Source: Lepus europaeus (lineage: Eukaryota; Chordata; Mammalia; Lagomorpha; Leporidae). From it: a stretch of DNA of 64,000 nucleotides. Numbering within the stretch: the first letter of the stretch is position 1; the number at the start of each line of letters is the position of its first letter. Position numbers and translations under genes: made by a program. The notes below the pieces were generated by a model. That model ran no database searches, was not told where the DNA came from, and saw only the letters and a list, made by a program, of their open reading frames with translations. The stretch lies in assembly GCF_033115175.1 (NCBI RefSeq), contig NC_084843.1, forward strand, positions 58,072,474-58,136,473. Reading direction: 5' to 3'. Of this stretch, positions 44,425 to 56,902 are shown one piece after another.

Positions 44425-44734
44425 TTTTAAAAGATTTATTTGAAAGGCAGTTGCACAGAGAGGTTGATTAATTGGTTTTCTATAGACTGCTTTACTCCTC
44501 AAATGTCCTCAATAGAAGGGGCTGTGCCAAGTTGAACCCAGGAACCAGGAAATTCATCTGGGTCTCCCAAGTAGATGGCAGGGGCCCAAGCACTTGGGAC
44601 ATCTTCAGCTGGCTTCCAAGGTATATTAGCAGGGATCTTGGTTGGAAGCAGGTCAGCTAGGTCTTGAACCAGAGCTCATACGGGATGCCAGCATAACAGG
44701 CAGTGGTTTAACTCACTGTGCCACAACACCAGCC
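44425..44734 (-). mobile_element. C-SINE, antisense
   Basis: AAGATTTATTTGAAAGGCAG to CCACAACACCAGCCC. Confidence 0.86.
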
Positions 44735-44748
44735 CACTTAATCATTTC

Positions 44749-45025
44749 TTTTTTATTTTTTAACTTATTTTTATCTTTATTTGAGAGACAAAGAGAGAAT
44801 CCCCATCTGCTAGTTCACTCCTCAAAGGACCAGAACAATTGAAATTGGGACAGGCCAAAGCTGGAAGTCAGGAACTCAATTTTAGTCTCCTACATGGGTG
44901 GCAGGGATGCAACTACTTCAGCCTTCACATCCCAGGGTTCACAGCCAGTAGGTACAGGTAAATATCAAACCCAGCAGTCTGGGATAGGAAGCAGACATCT
45001 CAACAGACAGGCCAAATGCCTACCC
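44749..45025 (-). mobile_element. C-SINE, antisense, old
   Basis: TTTATTTGAGAGACAAAGAG to GCCAAATGCCTACCCT. Confidence 0.78.
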
Positions 45026-45067
45026 TAGACTTACAAAAAGAGAAAGTTCATGACAAGGAAATTCATT

Positions 45068-45432
45068 TTGTTTTGTTTTATTTTACTTAAAGATTCATTT
45101 ATTTACTTATTTGAAAGGTACAAGAGCACAGAGGCAGTGAGATAGAGAGACAGAGACAGAGAGACAGAGAGTTTCTATCTGGTGTCTCACTTTCCAAAAT
45201 GTCTCAACAGCCAGGGTTGGGCCAGCCTGAAGGTAGGAGCTGGAACTGTGGTCTGGTCTCCCACATGTATAGTAGGCACCCAAGGACTTGGGCCATCTTC
45301 CACTGCCTTCCGAGACACATTAACAGGAAGCTAGATTGGAAGTGAAGGAGCCAGGACTTGAACTAGAGCTCCAATATAGGATGATGGCATCACAACCAGA
45401 GGCTTAACCTGCTGTGCCACAACAGCAGTCCC
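45068..45432 (-). mobile_element. C-SINE, antisense
   Basis: Long T-rich tail region; AAGGAAATT on both sides. Confidence 0.86.
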
Positions 45433-46381
45433 ATGGTAAGGAAATTAATAGCCATTTAAACATTACTAGAGAAAAAAATACCTTAACGCTATGGAATGGT
45501 ATTCAGTGTAACATGACACAATAAAAATGTTTGTGAAGAATATATGAAACTGAAAAATAGTTGGGAATTGGGGAAAGAGACTATATAACCTCCTATAACT
45601 ATGCAATAAATATATTGTAAAAACTCTAAGAAGAGTAAGGAAAATACAGCAGATTTTAGAGTCCTGCTTCCAGCATAATGGGAGTTTAAGGAGTCTGAAT
45701 GACTTTGCCATTGAAAAACAATTGCATTTACATCCAGGCTTACACAAAGGATAAGAAGGTCTCCAGGAATCACTCTAGTACCATCACCTCCCAAAAATAT
45801 AAACTGAGGCCTGAATGGGAGCTGTGTCCCGTGACACAAAGTTGGAAGGACTCTACACACAGATGCAGTAGCAGCAAAAGCACTGAGATGGACCCTGCCA
45901 CTGGGCCTACCTAAGTCAGCATAGTTCCCAACAGGAGCTCCCGGCAGAAGCTGAACAGAATGAATACTCTTTAGAAAAAACAATTCCCAATTTAGACCTC
46001 TAGAGTACTCAGAGATTAAGAACAAGTAAGGAGATTTTAATCAAAAAGCATCAAGCATAGGACAAAGCAAATGAATAAATATTTATGAAAGAGTAGGGGA
46101 AGAAGAATTCAGAAAAATAAACAAATAAGATTAGAAAATCATAAAAAGAAAGATAAAATAAATGTAACACGTAGAAATCAAATAGTAAGTTACAGAAATA
46201 AGCTCCAATAAACCAACAATCACAATAAACATTTAAGTGGACTAACTGAAAATCAAAAGATTTTTCAGATTGGATTTCTAAAAGTGGGTAGCTCCATGAC
46301 ATTATTACAAAAGAAACACCCAAAACATAAAAACAAGAAGAAAAAAAAAAGCAGAAAATAAAAGAATTAAAAAAAAAAAAT

Positions 46382-46705
46382 GAGGCCAGCACTGCAATCA
46401 CTTGGTTAATCCTCCACCTGCAGTGCCAGCATCCCATATGGGCACCAGGTTCTAGTCCTGGTTGCTCCTCTTCCAGTCCAGCTCTCTGCTGTGTCCTGGG
46501 AGGGCGGTGGAGGATGGCCCAATGCTTGGGCCCCTGCACCCGCATGGGAGACCAGGAAGAAGTACCTGGCTCCTGGCTTCGGATCGACGCAGCGCCAGCC
46601 ATGGCAGCCATTTAGGGAGTGAACCAACAGAAGGAAGACCTTTCTCTCTGTCTCTCTCACTGTCTATAACTTTGTCAAAAACTTTTTTAAAAAATAAAAA
46701 AAAAA
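46382..46705 (+). mobile_element. C-SINE, sense, intermediate type
   Basis: GAGGCCAGCACTGCAATCAC head, TTTGTCAAAAAC end; inserted in L1M. Confidence 0.87.
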
Positions 46706-46825
46706 CAGATAGATACTAACTTGGATCTGGCCAAAAACTCATTATGAGATGAGAAAATTTGAACCATGGCAGTATAAATGATATAAAGAAAATTTTAGCT
46801 TCATAATAGTATATGGTTATAGCTT

Positions 46826-47162
46826 TTTTTTGAAAAAAAATTATTTATTTACTTGAAAGTCAGAGTTACACAGAGAGAGAAGAGGCAGAGAGAGAGAGGT
46901 CTTCCATCTGCTGGTTCATGCCCCAATTGGCTGCAACGGGCGGAGCTACATCAATCAGAAGCCAGGAGCCAGGAGCCAGGAGCTTCTTCCGGGCCTCCCA
47001 CATGGGTGCAGGCGCCCAAGGACTTGGGCCATCTTCTACTGCTTTCCCAGGCAACAGCAGAGAGCTAGATTGGAAGTGGAGCAGCCAGGACTCGAACTGG
47101 CACCCATATGGGATGCCAGCACTACAAACGGCGGCTTTACCCGCTAGCCACAGCGCCGGCCC
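46826..47162 (-). mobile_element. C-SINE, antisense
   Basis: Flanked by GGTTATAGCTTTT / GGGTATAGTTTTT. Confidence 0.88.
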
Positions 47163-48793
47163 CTGGGTATAGTTTTTAAAGAAGGATAGAGAACTAAATA
47201 AGAAAATATTGTGGTAGAAGTAATCAAGTGAATTTGCTTTAAAACAGTTTAGGATGGAGACAGATGAAGTAATTAGAGGAATAAAGGAAACAAAATTGGC
47301 CATTGTTGATGTTATATAGTAGGTAAATGGTGACTCATTGCATCACCTTTTGCACTTTTAAGTACATTTGAAATTTCCAAAGATTCAGTAAAACTAAATA
47401 AAATAACCAACCTATAGAATGCAGCTGAAGCAGTATCTAGAAAAAGTGCTTAAATTAGGGGGAAGAAAGGTTGAAAATTAATGAAGTACATACCCAAGTA
47501 GGAAACCAAAAGAATGAGCTGAAAGAAGGAATGAAGAAGAAAAATCAAGAAAATGAGAAATGAACAATTTGATCCTTTGCAAAAATTGATAATAAAACAA
47601 AAATGAAAAAAAGGATGACAACAGATAAAGCACTTGAAAAAAGAAATGAATAAATAAGGAAAGCCATTTACCAAAAAAATTTGGAGCTAATATAAAACAT
47701 TCAAGGTTAAAGGGGTAAAAAGAGATATGAATTATAAAAAATGACTAGCATAAAGAGAAAATCTGAATGGTCTCTTCAACTTGAGACATATACAGGTAAA
47801 CCTTCTAAAAACAATTAACAAAGTGAATCCAGCTGGATATTAAAAAAATTATATCCATAGCTTGGGTTGATTTCAAAATCATTTAACATTAGAATACCTA
47901 TTAATATCACTCATCATATTAACAGATTAAAACAGAAAACTCATGATCATCTCAGTAACTACAGAAAATGGAATCTGATAAAATTCAATACAAATTCAGA
48001 CAAAACTTCTTATGAGAATTTCCTTGGGCAGATAAATAGTGTATGCTAAAAACTAAATCAGACATTATGCTAAATAAAGAAGTATTAGAAACATTCCTCT
48101 GAAGATCAACCATGAGCCAAAATGTCTATTATCATTATTTCTATAAATTGCTTCACTGTAGGTCCTTAAGTAGTATTAGTAAGATAAGACACAAACACAA
48201 CAAAATAAGGACTGGAATGGAAGTAATAAAAACATTATTATTTGTACAGGATGTGACTGTCTATATAGAAAACCCACCTAAAACACCTACAAGTAACATG
48301 GTGACTGGCTATAAGTAAATAAACAGAAAAATGATCAGGATAAAAATCATATAAAATTAAATCAAACAGTCTAATTATCTAAAACACACAAAAAACCTTA
48401 AACAGTATCTACAAATATACTGAACAACAAAAAAAAATATATAAGACTTGTCTGAAACTTCATTCAAAATACCAAAAAGGGCTTTTGTACAACATCAAAA
48501 GGTAATTATAAAACATTCATGGATGGAGAAATACCTACAGTCTTGACATTCCTGAAAAAAGAAACATAAGGTAGCAGGATTTGTCCAATCAAATATAAAG
48601 ATTCATGACAAAACTGCACTGCACTTTTTTTTAAGTAGCACAGCAGAACACTGGGGAAAGGACAGACTAGTTAATGAATGGTACAAAGTCTAGTAGTTTT
48701 CCTTAAGAAAGATAAAAAAAAGTTTCCAGAAAATTAGGGGCTTAAAGATAAAATGCTAAACTTTAAAATGCGTTTGAAGAAAATGTATTTCAG

Positions 48794-49132
48794 GGGCTGG
48801 CACTGTGGTGTAGCAGGCAAAACCACTGCCTGCAGTGCCAGCATCCCACATGGGCGCTGGTTCAAGTTCCAGCTGCTCCACTTCCGATCCAGCTTTCTGC
48901 TATGGCCTGGGAAAGCAGTGGAAAATGGCCCAAGTGCTTGGGCCCCTGTACCCACGTGGGAACACCCAGAGGAAGCTCCTGGCTCCTGGCTCCGGATGGG
49001 CGCAGCTCCGGCCATTGTGGCCAACTGGGGAGTGAACCAGCAGATGGAAGACCTCTCTCTCTCTCTGCCTCTCCTCTCTTTGTGTAACTCTGATTTTCAA
49101 ATAAATAATAAATAAATAATTTTTTAAAAAAA
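48794..49132 (+). mobile_element. C-SINE, sense, in L1M
   Basis: AAAATGTATT on both sides. Confidence 0.9.
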
Positions 49133-49781
49133 ATGTATTCAAACACAAAGAACACTATTTATAAAAGAATATATTGATAAGTTCACAAAATCTGAATTTC
49201 TGAATTACTAGAAAAGGTAAAAATTTTTAGTAATAATAGCAAAAGGTAGGGAAGTGTGGAAGAACTACATATCTCATACATAGCAGGCAGACAGAACTAT
49301 CTGGAAAGCATTTTGGAAGTTCCCTATTAAGTTAAACATATACTTATTCCATCACCACAATTCTACTCCAGTATTTGCCCAAAAGATATAAAAATATATA
49401 CCCACAAAAAGAATTTTATAAGAATGTTTATTGCAACTTTATTCAGAACATTCCTAAATTGTAAATAATCCAAATGTCCATCATCAGAATAAACAAATTA
49501 TAGTATGCCCATACAATGAAATACTACTCAGCAATTAAAAAGGGAATGAAGTTCAAAACCACAACAAGATATACTTCATGTCCAGTGGCATAACCAAAAG
49601 ATAGATAACAAGTGTCAGCAAAGACATGGAGAACTTGGAATTCTCATATATTGCTAATTGGAATTTAAAATGACAGTATCACTAGGAAAGGGGTTGGTGT
49701 TTCCTAAAAATATTAACCATAGTGACCATTTAATTCAGCAATAACATTCCTAAGTATAAAACCAAAAGAAATGAAAAAATA

Positions 49782-50026
49782 GGGGCAGGCATTGTGGAGC
49801 AGAGTAAAGTTAAGCCAGAATTTTGGATGCCTTTACTACAAATTGGAGTGTTGTTTGAGTCCCATCTACTCTGTTTCCAATACAGCTCCCTGCTGATGAG
49901 CCTGGGAAGCAGCAAAATACCCCTGCCTCCCATATGGGTAACCTGGATGGAGTTCCTGCCATCTGGCTTCAACCTGGCCCCTAGTCCCAGCTGTTGCAGT
50001 CATATGAGGAGTGAACCAGCAATGGA

Positions 50027-50068
<42 letters not shown>

Positions 50069-50112
50069 GCCTCTCTGCCTTTCAAGTAAATAAATAAATC
50101 AATTAAAAAATC
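49782..50112 (+). mobile_element. C-SINE, sense, with (CT)18 run
   Basis: GGGGCAGGCATTGTGGAGCA head; pure CT repeat at about 50030-50065. Confidence 0.85.
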
Positions 50113-50391
50113 AAATTGTACACTTACATGGGTAAATTTTATATGTAAATTGTATCTCAATAAAGCTGTTACCAAAAAAGGGAAGTAGAATTTCTCTGTT
50201 CATTAATGAAACCACAAAGACATCAAAAAGTCAAATAACAAACAGAAAGGAAAATCTCCAACATATGTAAGTAACAAGAGACTGTAATCAAATTATATAA
50301 GGAATTAATATAAATCAATAACAGAAAGACTACTGAATAGGAAACTAGGTCAAACACATATAAAATTCACAGAAAAAGAAATCTATCTCCA

Positions 50392-50744
50392 GGCCAGAGC
50401 TGTCACATAGAGGACAAAACTGCCATCTGTGGCAATGGCATCCCATATGGCTTTTTGAGTCCCAGCTGTTCCATTTCTGATCCAGCTCCCTGCAAATGTG
50501 CCTTGATAGCAGCAGAATACGGCCCAGGTGTCTGACCTCCCTGCACCCACATGAGAGACCCAGAAGCTCCTGGCTCCTGGATTCAGCATGGTTCAGGCCT
50601 TGGAGAGTGAACCAGATCTGCCTCTCACTCTTTCTCTCTCCCTTTCTAATACTGACTTTTTTTTTTTAAAGCTTGATTTATTTATTTAAAAGTCAGAGTT
50701 ACACAGAGGGAGGAGAGGCAGAGAGAGAAGAGAGAGAAGAGAGA

Positions 50745-50775
<31 letters not shown>

Positions 50776-51085
50776 GAGAAGAGAGAAGAGAGAGAGAGGT
50801 CCTCCATCCAATGGTCCACTCCCCAATTGGCTGCAATGACCAGAGCTGTGCTGATCCAAAGCCAGGAGCCAGGAGCCTCTTCCTGGTCTCCCATGCGGGT
50901 GCAGGGGCCCAAGGACTTGGGACATCTTCCACTGCTTTCCCAGGCCACAGCAGAGAGCTGGATCAGAAGTGGAGCAGCTGGGACCTGAACCGGTGCCAAC
51001 AGGGATGCCAGTGCTTCAGGCCAGGGCGTTAACTCACTGCCAGCCCCACTAACACTGACCTTCAAAGGAATAAATAAATCTTAAC
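50392..51085 (+). mobile_element. Sense C-SINE split by an antisense C-SINE
   Basis: Parts 50392-50658 and 51049-51085 (CTTCAAAGGAATAAATAAAT). Confidence 0.82.
50659..51048 (-). mobile_element. C-SINE, antisense, nested, with GAAGACA repeats
   Basis: TAATACTGAC / TAACACTGAC flank it; its polypyrimidine end has expanded into a 7-mer repeat at about 50726-50795. Confidence 0.85.
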
Positions 51086-51120
51086 ATATATATATATATA
51101 TGTATGTGTATATATATATA
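51086..51120. repeat. TA/TG simple repeat
   Basis: ATAT with GTATGTGT centre, at the tail of the preceding SINE. Confidence 0.85.
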
Positions 51121-51198
51121 ACTGGAAAATAAAAATATTTAAAGTTGTTCAACCCCATTCGTAATCAGGGAAATAGAAAATAAGACCTCATAAGTTAT

Positions 51199-51535
51199 TA
51201 TTTTTTTTAAGATTCATTTATTTATTTGAAAGGTAAAGTTACAGAGAAGCAAAAGCAGAGAGAGAGAGAGAGATCTTCCATCCACTGGTTCACTCTCCAA
51301 ATGGCTGCAACGGCCATTACAAGCAAGGCCGATCCGAAGCCAGGAGCCAGGAGCTTTTCCCTGGTCTGCCATGTAGGTACAGGGGCCTAAGGACAACAAT
51401 CTTCTGCTGCTTTCCCAGGTGCACTAACAGGGAGCTGGATCAGAGGTAGAGCAGCTGGGACTTGAACTAGTGCCCATATGGGATGCCAGAACTGCAGGCG
51501 GTGGCTTTTATGCACTATATCGTAGCACCAGCACA
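51199..51535 (-). mobile_element. C-SINE, antisense
   Basis: AAGATTCATTTATTTATTTG to CGTAGCACCAGCAC; TAAGTTA on both sides. Confidence 0.87.
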
Positions 51536-51636
51536 CGTAAGTTACATTTTTACTTAATACAAATTGTTCAGTACCAGTATCATCTTTTCTTTTTTTTTAA
51601 GATTTCTTTTTTATTTATTTGAAAGAGTTACGGGAG

Positions 51637-52338
51637 GGCCCGGCACAGTGACTAACTTGGTTAATCCTCTGCCTGTAGCGCCGGCATCCCATATGGGCAC
51701 CGGGTTCTAGTCCCAGTTGCTCCTCTTCCAGTCCAGCTCTCTGCTGTGGCCTGGGAGGGCAGGGGAGGATGGCCTAAGTGCTTGGGCCCTGCACCAGCAT
51801 GGGCCGCAAGAAGCACCTGGCTCCTGGCTTTGGATCGGCGCAGTGCCAGCCATAGCGGCCATTTGGGAGGTGAACCAACAGAAGGAAGACCTTTCTCTCT
51901 GTCTCTCTCTCTGTGTCTGTAACTCTACCTGTCAAATAAATAAATAAAAAATCTTTAAAAAATTTATTAAAAAAAATTTTTTTTTTTTTTTTTTGGACAG
52001 GCAGAGTGGATAGTGAGAGAGAGAGAGACAGAGAGAAAGGTCTTCCTTTTTGCCATTGGTTCACCCTCCAATGGCCGCTGCGGCCGGCGCATCTCGCTGA
52101 TCCGAAGCCAGGAGCCAGGTGCTTCTCCTGGTCTCCCATGCGGGTGCAGGGCCCAAGGACTTGGGCCATCCTCCACTGCCTTCCCGGGCCATAGCAGAGA
52201 GCTGGCCTGGAAGAGGGGCAACCGGGATAGAATCCGGTGCCCCAACCGGGACTAGAACCCAGTGTGCCGGCACCGCAAGGTGGAGGATTAGCCTGTTAAG
52301 CCACGGCGCCAGCCAAAAAAATTTATTAAAAAATTTAT
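51637..52338 (+). mobile_element. Middle sense C-SINE of the nest
   Basis: GGCCCGGCACAGTGACTAAC head; the A-rich tail is interrupted by the innermost copy. Confidence 0.85.
51977..52313 (-). mobile_element. Innermost young antisense C-SINE of the nest
   Basis: GGACAGGCAGAGTGGATAGT to CACGGCGCCAGCC; AAAAATTTATTAAAAAA on both sides. Confidence 0.92.
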
Positions 52339-52650
52339 GAGTTACGAGGGGTCAGAGGAGAGGGAGAAATAGAGAGATCTTCCATCCACTAGCTCATGCC
52401 TCAAACAGCAGAAAGGGCTGAAGCAGGGCCAAGTTGAAGCCAGGAGCCAAGAGCTTCACCCAGGTCTGCCTAGTGAGTGCATGGGCATAAGGACTTGGGT
52501 CATCTACTACTGCTTTCCCAAGCACATTAGCAGTGAGCTGGATAGCAAGTAGAGCAGCTGGGACTTGAACTGGTGCACATATGGGATGCGGCATTGCATG
52601 TGGTAGGTTTACCTGCCACACAACAATGCTGTGCCATCCCCTCCCCCCAC

Positions 52651-52969
52651 CTTTTTAAGCATTTATTTATTTATTTATTTGAAGGGAGCAGAGAGAAAGA
52701 GAGATCTTTATGTTCCATCTGCTGGTTCACTCTCCAAATGGCCAAAATGGCCAGGACTGGTCCAAGCCAAAGCCAGGAGCCTGGAGCTCTACCTGGGTCT
52801 CCAGTGTGGGAAGGGCCCAGTACTTGGACCAATATCCACGACTTCCCCAGGCACATCAGCAGAGAGCTGGAACAGCAGCGGCACAGGCAGGACATAAACC
52901 AGTGCTCCAACATGGAATGCCAGTGCTGCAGGCAGTGACTTGACTTACTGTGCCACAACACCAGTCCCC
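52651..52969 (-). mobile_element. C-SINE, antisense
   Basis: (ATTT)n start, ends CCACAACACCAGTCCCC. Confidence 0.85.
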
Positions 52970-52977
52970 ACTATAAT

Positions 52978-53296
52978 CTTTTTTTAAAAATACATTTACT
53001 TGAGAGACAGAGAAATTAAGACAGAGAAATGGAGTTCCCATCTGCTGTTTCACACTCCAAATAACCAAACTGGCCAGAAGGGTAGGGCAAAGCTGGGAGA
53101 CAGGACACAGAAACTCAATCCTATTCCCCCAGATGAGTAGCAAGAACCCACCTACTCGTGCCATCATCTCTGTCTCCTAGGTTCCATCTCAGAAAGAAGC
53201 TAAAATCAGGAGCCGAAGCTGAGAATCAAACCTAGGTATTCCAACGTGGGGGCACAGGTGTCCTAACCTAACAGCTAAGCCATACATCTACCCCAC
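52978..53296 (-). mobile_element. C-SINE, antisense, old
   Basis: ATTTACTTGAGAGACAGAGA to GCCATACATCTACCCCA. Confidence 0.77.
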
Positions 53297-53346
53297 AAAT
53301 TACGTTTCATACCAAATTTTAAAATCACAAATACTTAAAACTCATT

Positions 53347-53668
53347 TGGGGCTGGTACTTTGGCACAGTGGGTTAATTCTCCACCTGTGGCACAGGTATC
53401 CCAGATGGGCGCCAGTTCTACTCCCAGCTGCTCCTCTTCTGATCCAGCTCCTTGCTATTGCCTTAGAAAGCAGTGGAAGATAACCCAGGCACTTGGGCTC
53501 CTGCACTCACATGGAAGACCCAGAAGAAGCTCCTGGTTCCTCACTTTGGATCAGCCCAGCTCCGGCCACTGGAGCCATTTGGAGAGTGAACCAGAGGATG
53601 GAAGACCCCTCTCTCTGTCTCTCCCTCTCACTATCTGTAACTCTCTCAAATAAATAAATATTTTTTAA
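53347..53668 (+). mobile_element. C-SINE, sense
   Basis: TTAAAACTCAT on both sides. Confidence 0.9.
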
Positions 53669-54086
53669 AACTCATGTAATAAATATCAATGGGATTTTTA
53701 GCCACTGCTGGTGGAAATATAAAAGATACAACCATTTTCAATCAATTTGATCTCATTTGATAAAACTCAGTATACATGACTTAAGACTCAGAAATTCTGG
53801 TCATAAATATATCCTCCAGAAATAAATTCTTTAACCAGATGACCACTGGAGAAATAAATGAATGGTTATACACAACATGGATAAATCTTTGAAATATAAT
53901 GAATCTGAGAAACAAACAACAACAAAAAAGTATTGATACTCCCATCCCACAGAAAAAACTCAGCAATAAAAAAAAGAACAAACCATTGACATAAACTACA
54001 TGGATGAATCCTCAGGGCTTAATGGTGAGTGTAAAAAGAGCCAATCCCCAAAGGTCACATACTGTATGATATCATTTATATAAACT

Positions 54087-54422
54087 TTTTTTTTTTTTGA
54101 CAGGCAGAGTTAGACAGTGAGAGAGAGAGACAGAGAGAAAGGTCTTCCTTTTCCATTGGTTCACCCCCCAAATGGCCACCGCCTGCTGCGACCGGCACAC
54201 TGCGCTGATCCGAAGCCAGGAGCCAGGTGCCTCTTCCTGGTCTCCCATGCAGGTGCGGGGCCCAAGCACTTGGGTCATCCTCCACTGTCTTCCCGGGCCG
54301 CAGCAGAGAGCTGGACTGGAAGAGGAGCAACCAGAACAGAATCCGGCGCCCCAACCGGGACTAGAACCAAGGATGCCGGTGCCACAGGCGGAGAATTATC
54401 CAAGTAAGCCGCGGCGCCGGCC
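54087..54422 (-). mobile_element. Young C-SINE, antisense, in L1M
   Basis: CATTTATATAAACT at 54073-54086 and 54423-54436. Confidence 0.93.
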
Positions 54423-54679
54423 CATTTATATAAACTCTTGAAGTGAAGCATTATACATAGAACTGAAAAAACAGATCAGCACTTGCCAGGAGTTAGGGAA
54501 GGGGATGGGGAGGAAGTGCCTGTGACAGCAGGATGCATGCTTGGGTGATGGACCTATTTTGTATCTTAACTATATTCATGTCAGTATCCTTGTTGTGAGT
54601 TTGTACTACAGTTTTGGAAGACATTATTACTGCAGAAACTGGGTAAATGGTACAAGGGTCTCTGTATTACTATTTTTTC

Positions 54680-56900
54680 CCAAATAAACCTTTAATTTAA
54701 TGAGTACAAATTTCGTAAGTACAACTTTAGGAATATAGTGATTTTTCCCACCAAACCCACCCTCCCATCCCCACTCCCACCCAACCCCCTCCTCCCTCTC
54801 CCATTCCCATTCTCCATTTAGATTCATTTTCAATTAACTTTATACACAGAAGACCAACTCTATACTAAGTTTGCACACACACACAAAAGGAAAAACTATT
54901 TGAGAACAAGTTTTACAGTTAACTCTCATAATACAACTCATTGAGGACAAAGGTCCTGCATGGTAAGTAAGAGCACAGTGACTCCTATTGTTAATTTAAC
55001 AATTAACAATCTTATGTATGACATCAATAATCACCCAAGGCTCTTGACATGAGCTGCAAAGGGTATGGAAGTCTTTTGAATGCACAATTTCTGTTAGTAT
55101 TTACACAAGGCCCTAAGCAAAGTGGAAGTTTTCTCCTTCCTTCAGAGAAAAGCACATCCTTCTTTGATGGCTGCTTCTTTCCACTGGGATCTCACTCACA
55201 GAGATCCTTCATGTAGGACATTTTTTGCTGCAGTGTCTTGGCTTTCCATGCCTGAAATTCTCTCATGGGCTTTTCAGTCAGATCAGAATGCCTTAAGGGC
55301 TGTTCTGAGGTCAGAGTGCTATTTAAAGCAATTGTCATTCTAGGAGTCTGCTGTATGGACTGCTTTCCATGTTGGAACATTCTCTCCTTTAACTCTATTT
55401 ATTATTATTGCCAAACACTTGATCTTATTTATATGATCCCTTTAACACTTAATCCTATCTATATGATCACTTTAACACTTAAGATGGCATTTTTACCACC
55501 CAGCTTAATGGGATTTGGGGGTCCCATGGCAAGTTTTTAAACAGTATCCTTAGAAGTATGAGGGAATTTTTGCAGAACTATGCAGTTTTACAGTTACAAA
55601 CTATCTTCTCCCTCTCTTATTCACATATGATTAACTCTATGTTAAGAAAAGAATTCAACAAATAGTATGAAAAAGAAAAAAAAGTTTCTCAACAGTTGAG
55701 ACAAGGGCTGTTCAAGTCATTGTTTCTCAAAGTGTCAATTTCACTGTCAATTTCACTTCTACAGATTTCCTTTTAGGTGCTCTGTTATCACATATCAGTG
55801 AGGACATATGATATTTGTCCCTTTAGGACTGCCTTATTTCACTAATGATGTTTTCCAGATATCTCCATTTTGCTGCAAATGATCAGGTTTCATTTTTTTT
55901 TTTTTTTACCACTTTGTAGTATTCCATAGTGTATATATCACATAGTTTCTTTATCCAGTCTTCGGTTGATGGACATTTAGGTTGATTCCATGTCTTAGCT
56001 AATGTGAATAGAGCTGAAATAAACATGGGGGTCAGAGAACTCCTTTATTTGCTAATTTCATTTCCCTTGGGTAAATTCCCATGAGTGGAATGGCTAGGTC
56101 ATATGGCAGGGCTATAATCAGATTTCTGAGGTATCTCCATACTCTCTACCATAGTGGCTATATCAGTTTACATTCCCATGAACAGTGGATTAGGGTACCT
56201 TTTTCCCCACATCCTGGCCAGCATTTGTTGTTTGTTGATTTCTGCATGTAAGCCACTCTAACTGGGGTAGGTGAAACATCATTGTGGTTTTGATTTGAAT
56301 TTCTAGTGATCCCAAACATTTTTCATGTGTCTACTGGCCATTTGGATTTCCTCTTCTGAAAAATGTTTGTTTAAGTCCTTTGCCCATTTCTTAACTGGGT
56401 TGTTTGTTTTGTTGTTGTGGAGTTTATTGAGCTTTCCTGAGTGTTTCTTTAGCCATACAGAAGCTTCACAATTTGGTGGAATCCTATTTGTCAATTTTGG
56501 CTTTTACTGCCTGTGCCTCTGGGGTTTTTTTCAAGAATTCTTTGCCTGTGCCAATGTCTTGCAGCGTTTCCCTAACATTCCCTAAAAATCTGATGGTATC
56601 AGGTCATAGATTTAGGTCTTTAATCCATTTTGAATGGATTTTTGTAAGGTGTAAGTTAGGTGTCCTACTTCATACTTCTGCATGTGGAAATCCAGTTTTC
56701 CCAGCACCATTTATTGAAGAGACTGTCCTTGCTCCAGGGATTGGTTTTAGCTCCTTGGCCAAATATAAGTTGGTTGTAGATGCTTGGGTTGATTTCTAGC
56801 ATTCCCATTCTGTTCCATTGGTCTATCCATCTGTTTTTGTACAACTATCAGGCTGTTCTGATTATAACTGCCTTGTAGTATGTCTTGAGATCCAAAAGAC
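54680..56900 (-). mobile_element. L1 3' block: ORF2 C-terminus and 3' UTR
   Basis: Reading the minus strand from 56900: [28 protein letters not shown], then [15 protein letters not shown], then the 3' UTR with a C-rich (G-rich on minus) tract at about 54745-54815 and the terminal ATTCATTAAATTAAA-like end near 54690. The block has accumulated frameshifts. It is the normally oriented part of the insertion. Confidence 0.85.
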
Positions 56901-56902
56901 TC

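Larger units (their letters stand above)
45440..50185 (+). mobile_element. Old mammalian L1M copy, fragmented
   Basis: Sense-strand remnants of L1: ORF2-like endonuclease-region sequence near 46200-46340, reverse-transcriptase region 47390-48600, 3' part 49200-49775 (GCAACTTTATTCAGAACATT, CAATGAAATACTACTCAGCA) and the terminus 50110-50175 (GTAAATTGTATCTCAATAAA). Heavily diverged, and cut by SINEs at 46382, 46826, 48794 and 49782. The assignment of 45440-46200 is weak. Confidence 0.7.
51592..52640 (-). mobile_element. Outer antisense C-SINE of a three-level nest
   Basis: Parts 51592-51636 and 52339-52640. GAGTTACGGG / GAGTTACGAGG at the split. Confidence 0.83.

Noticed and set aside
45489..46025. 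178-codon minus-strand frame as a gene
   Set aside because: Lies across old L1M-like sequence, hydrophobic low-complexity C-terminus, no motif.
54627..54833. WEWEREEGVGWEWG-type repeat protein
   Set aside because: It is the G-rich tract of the L1 3' UTR read through.
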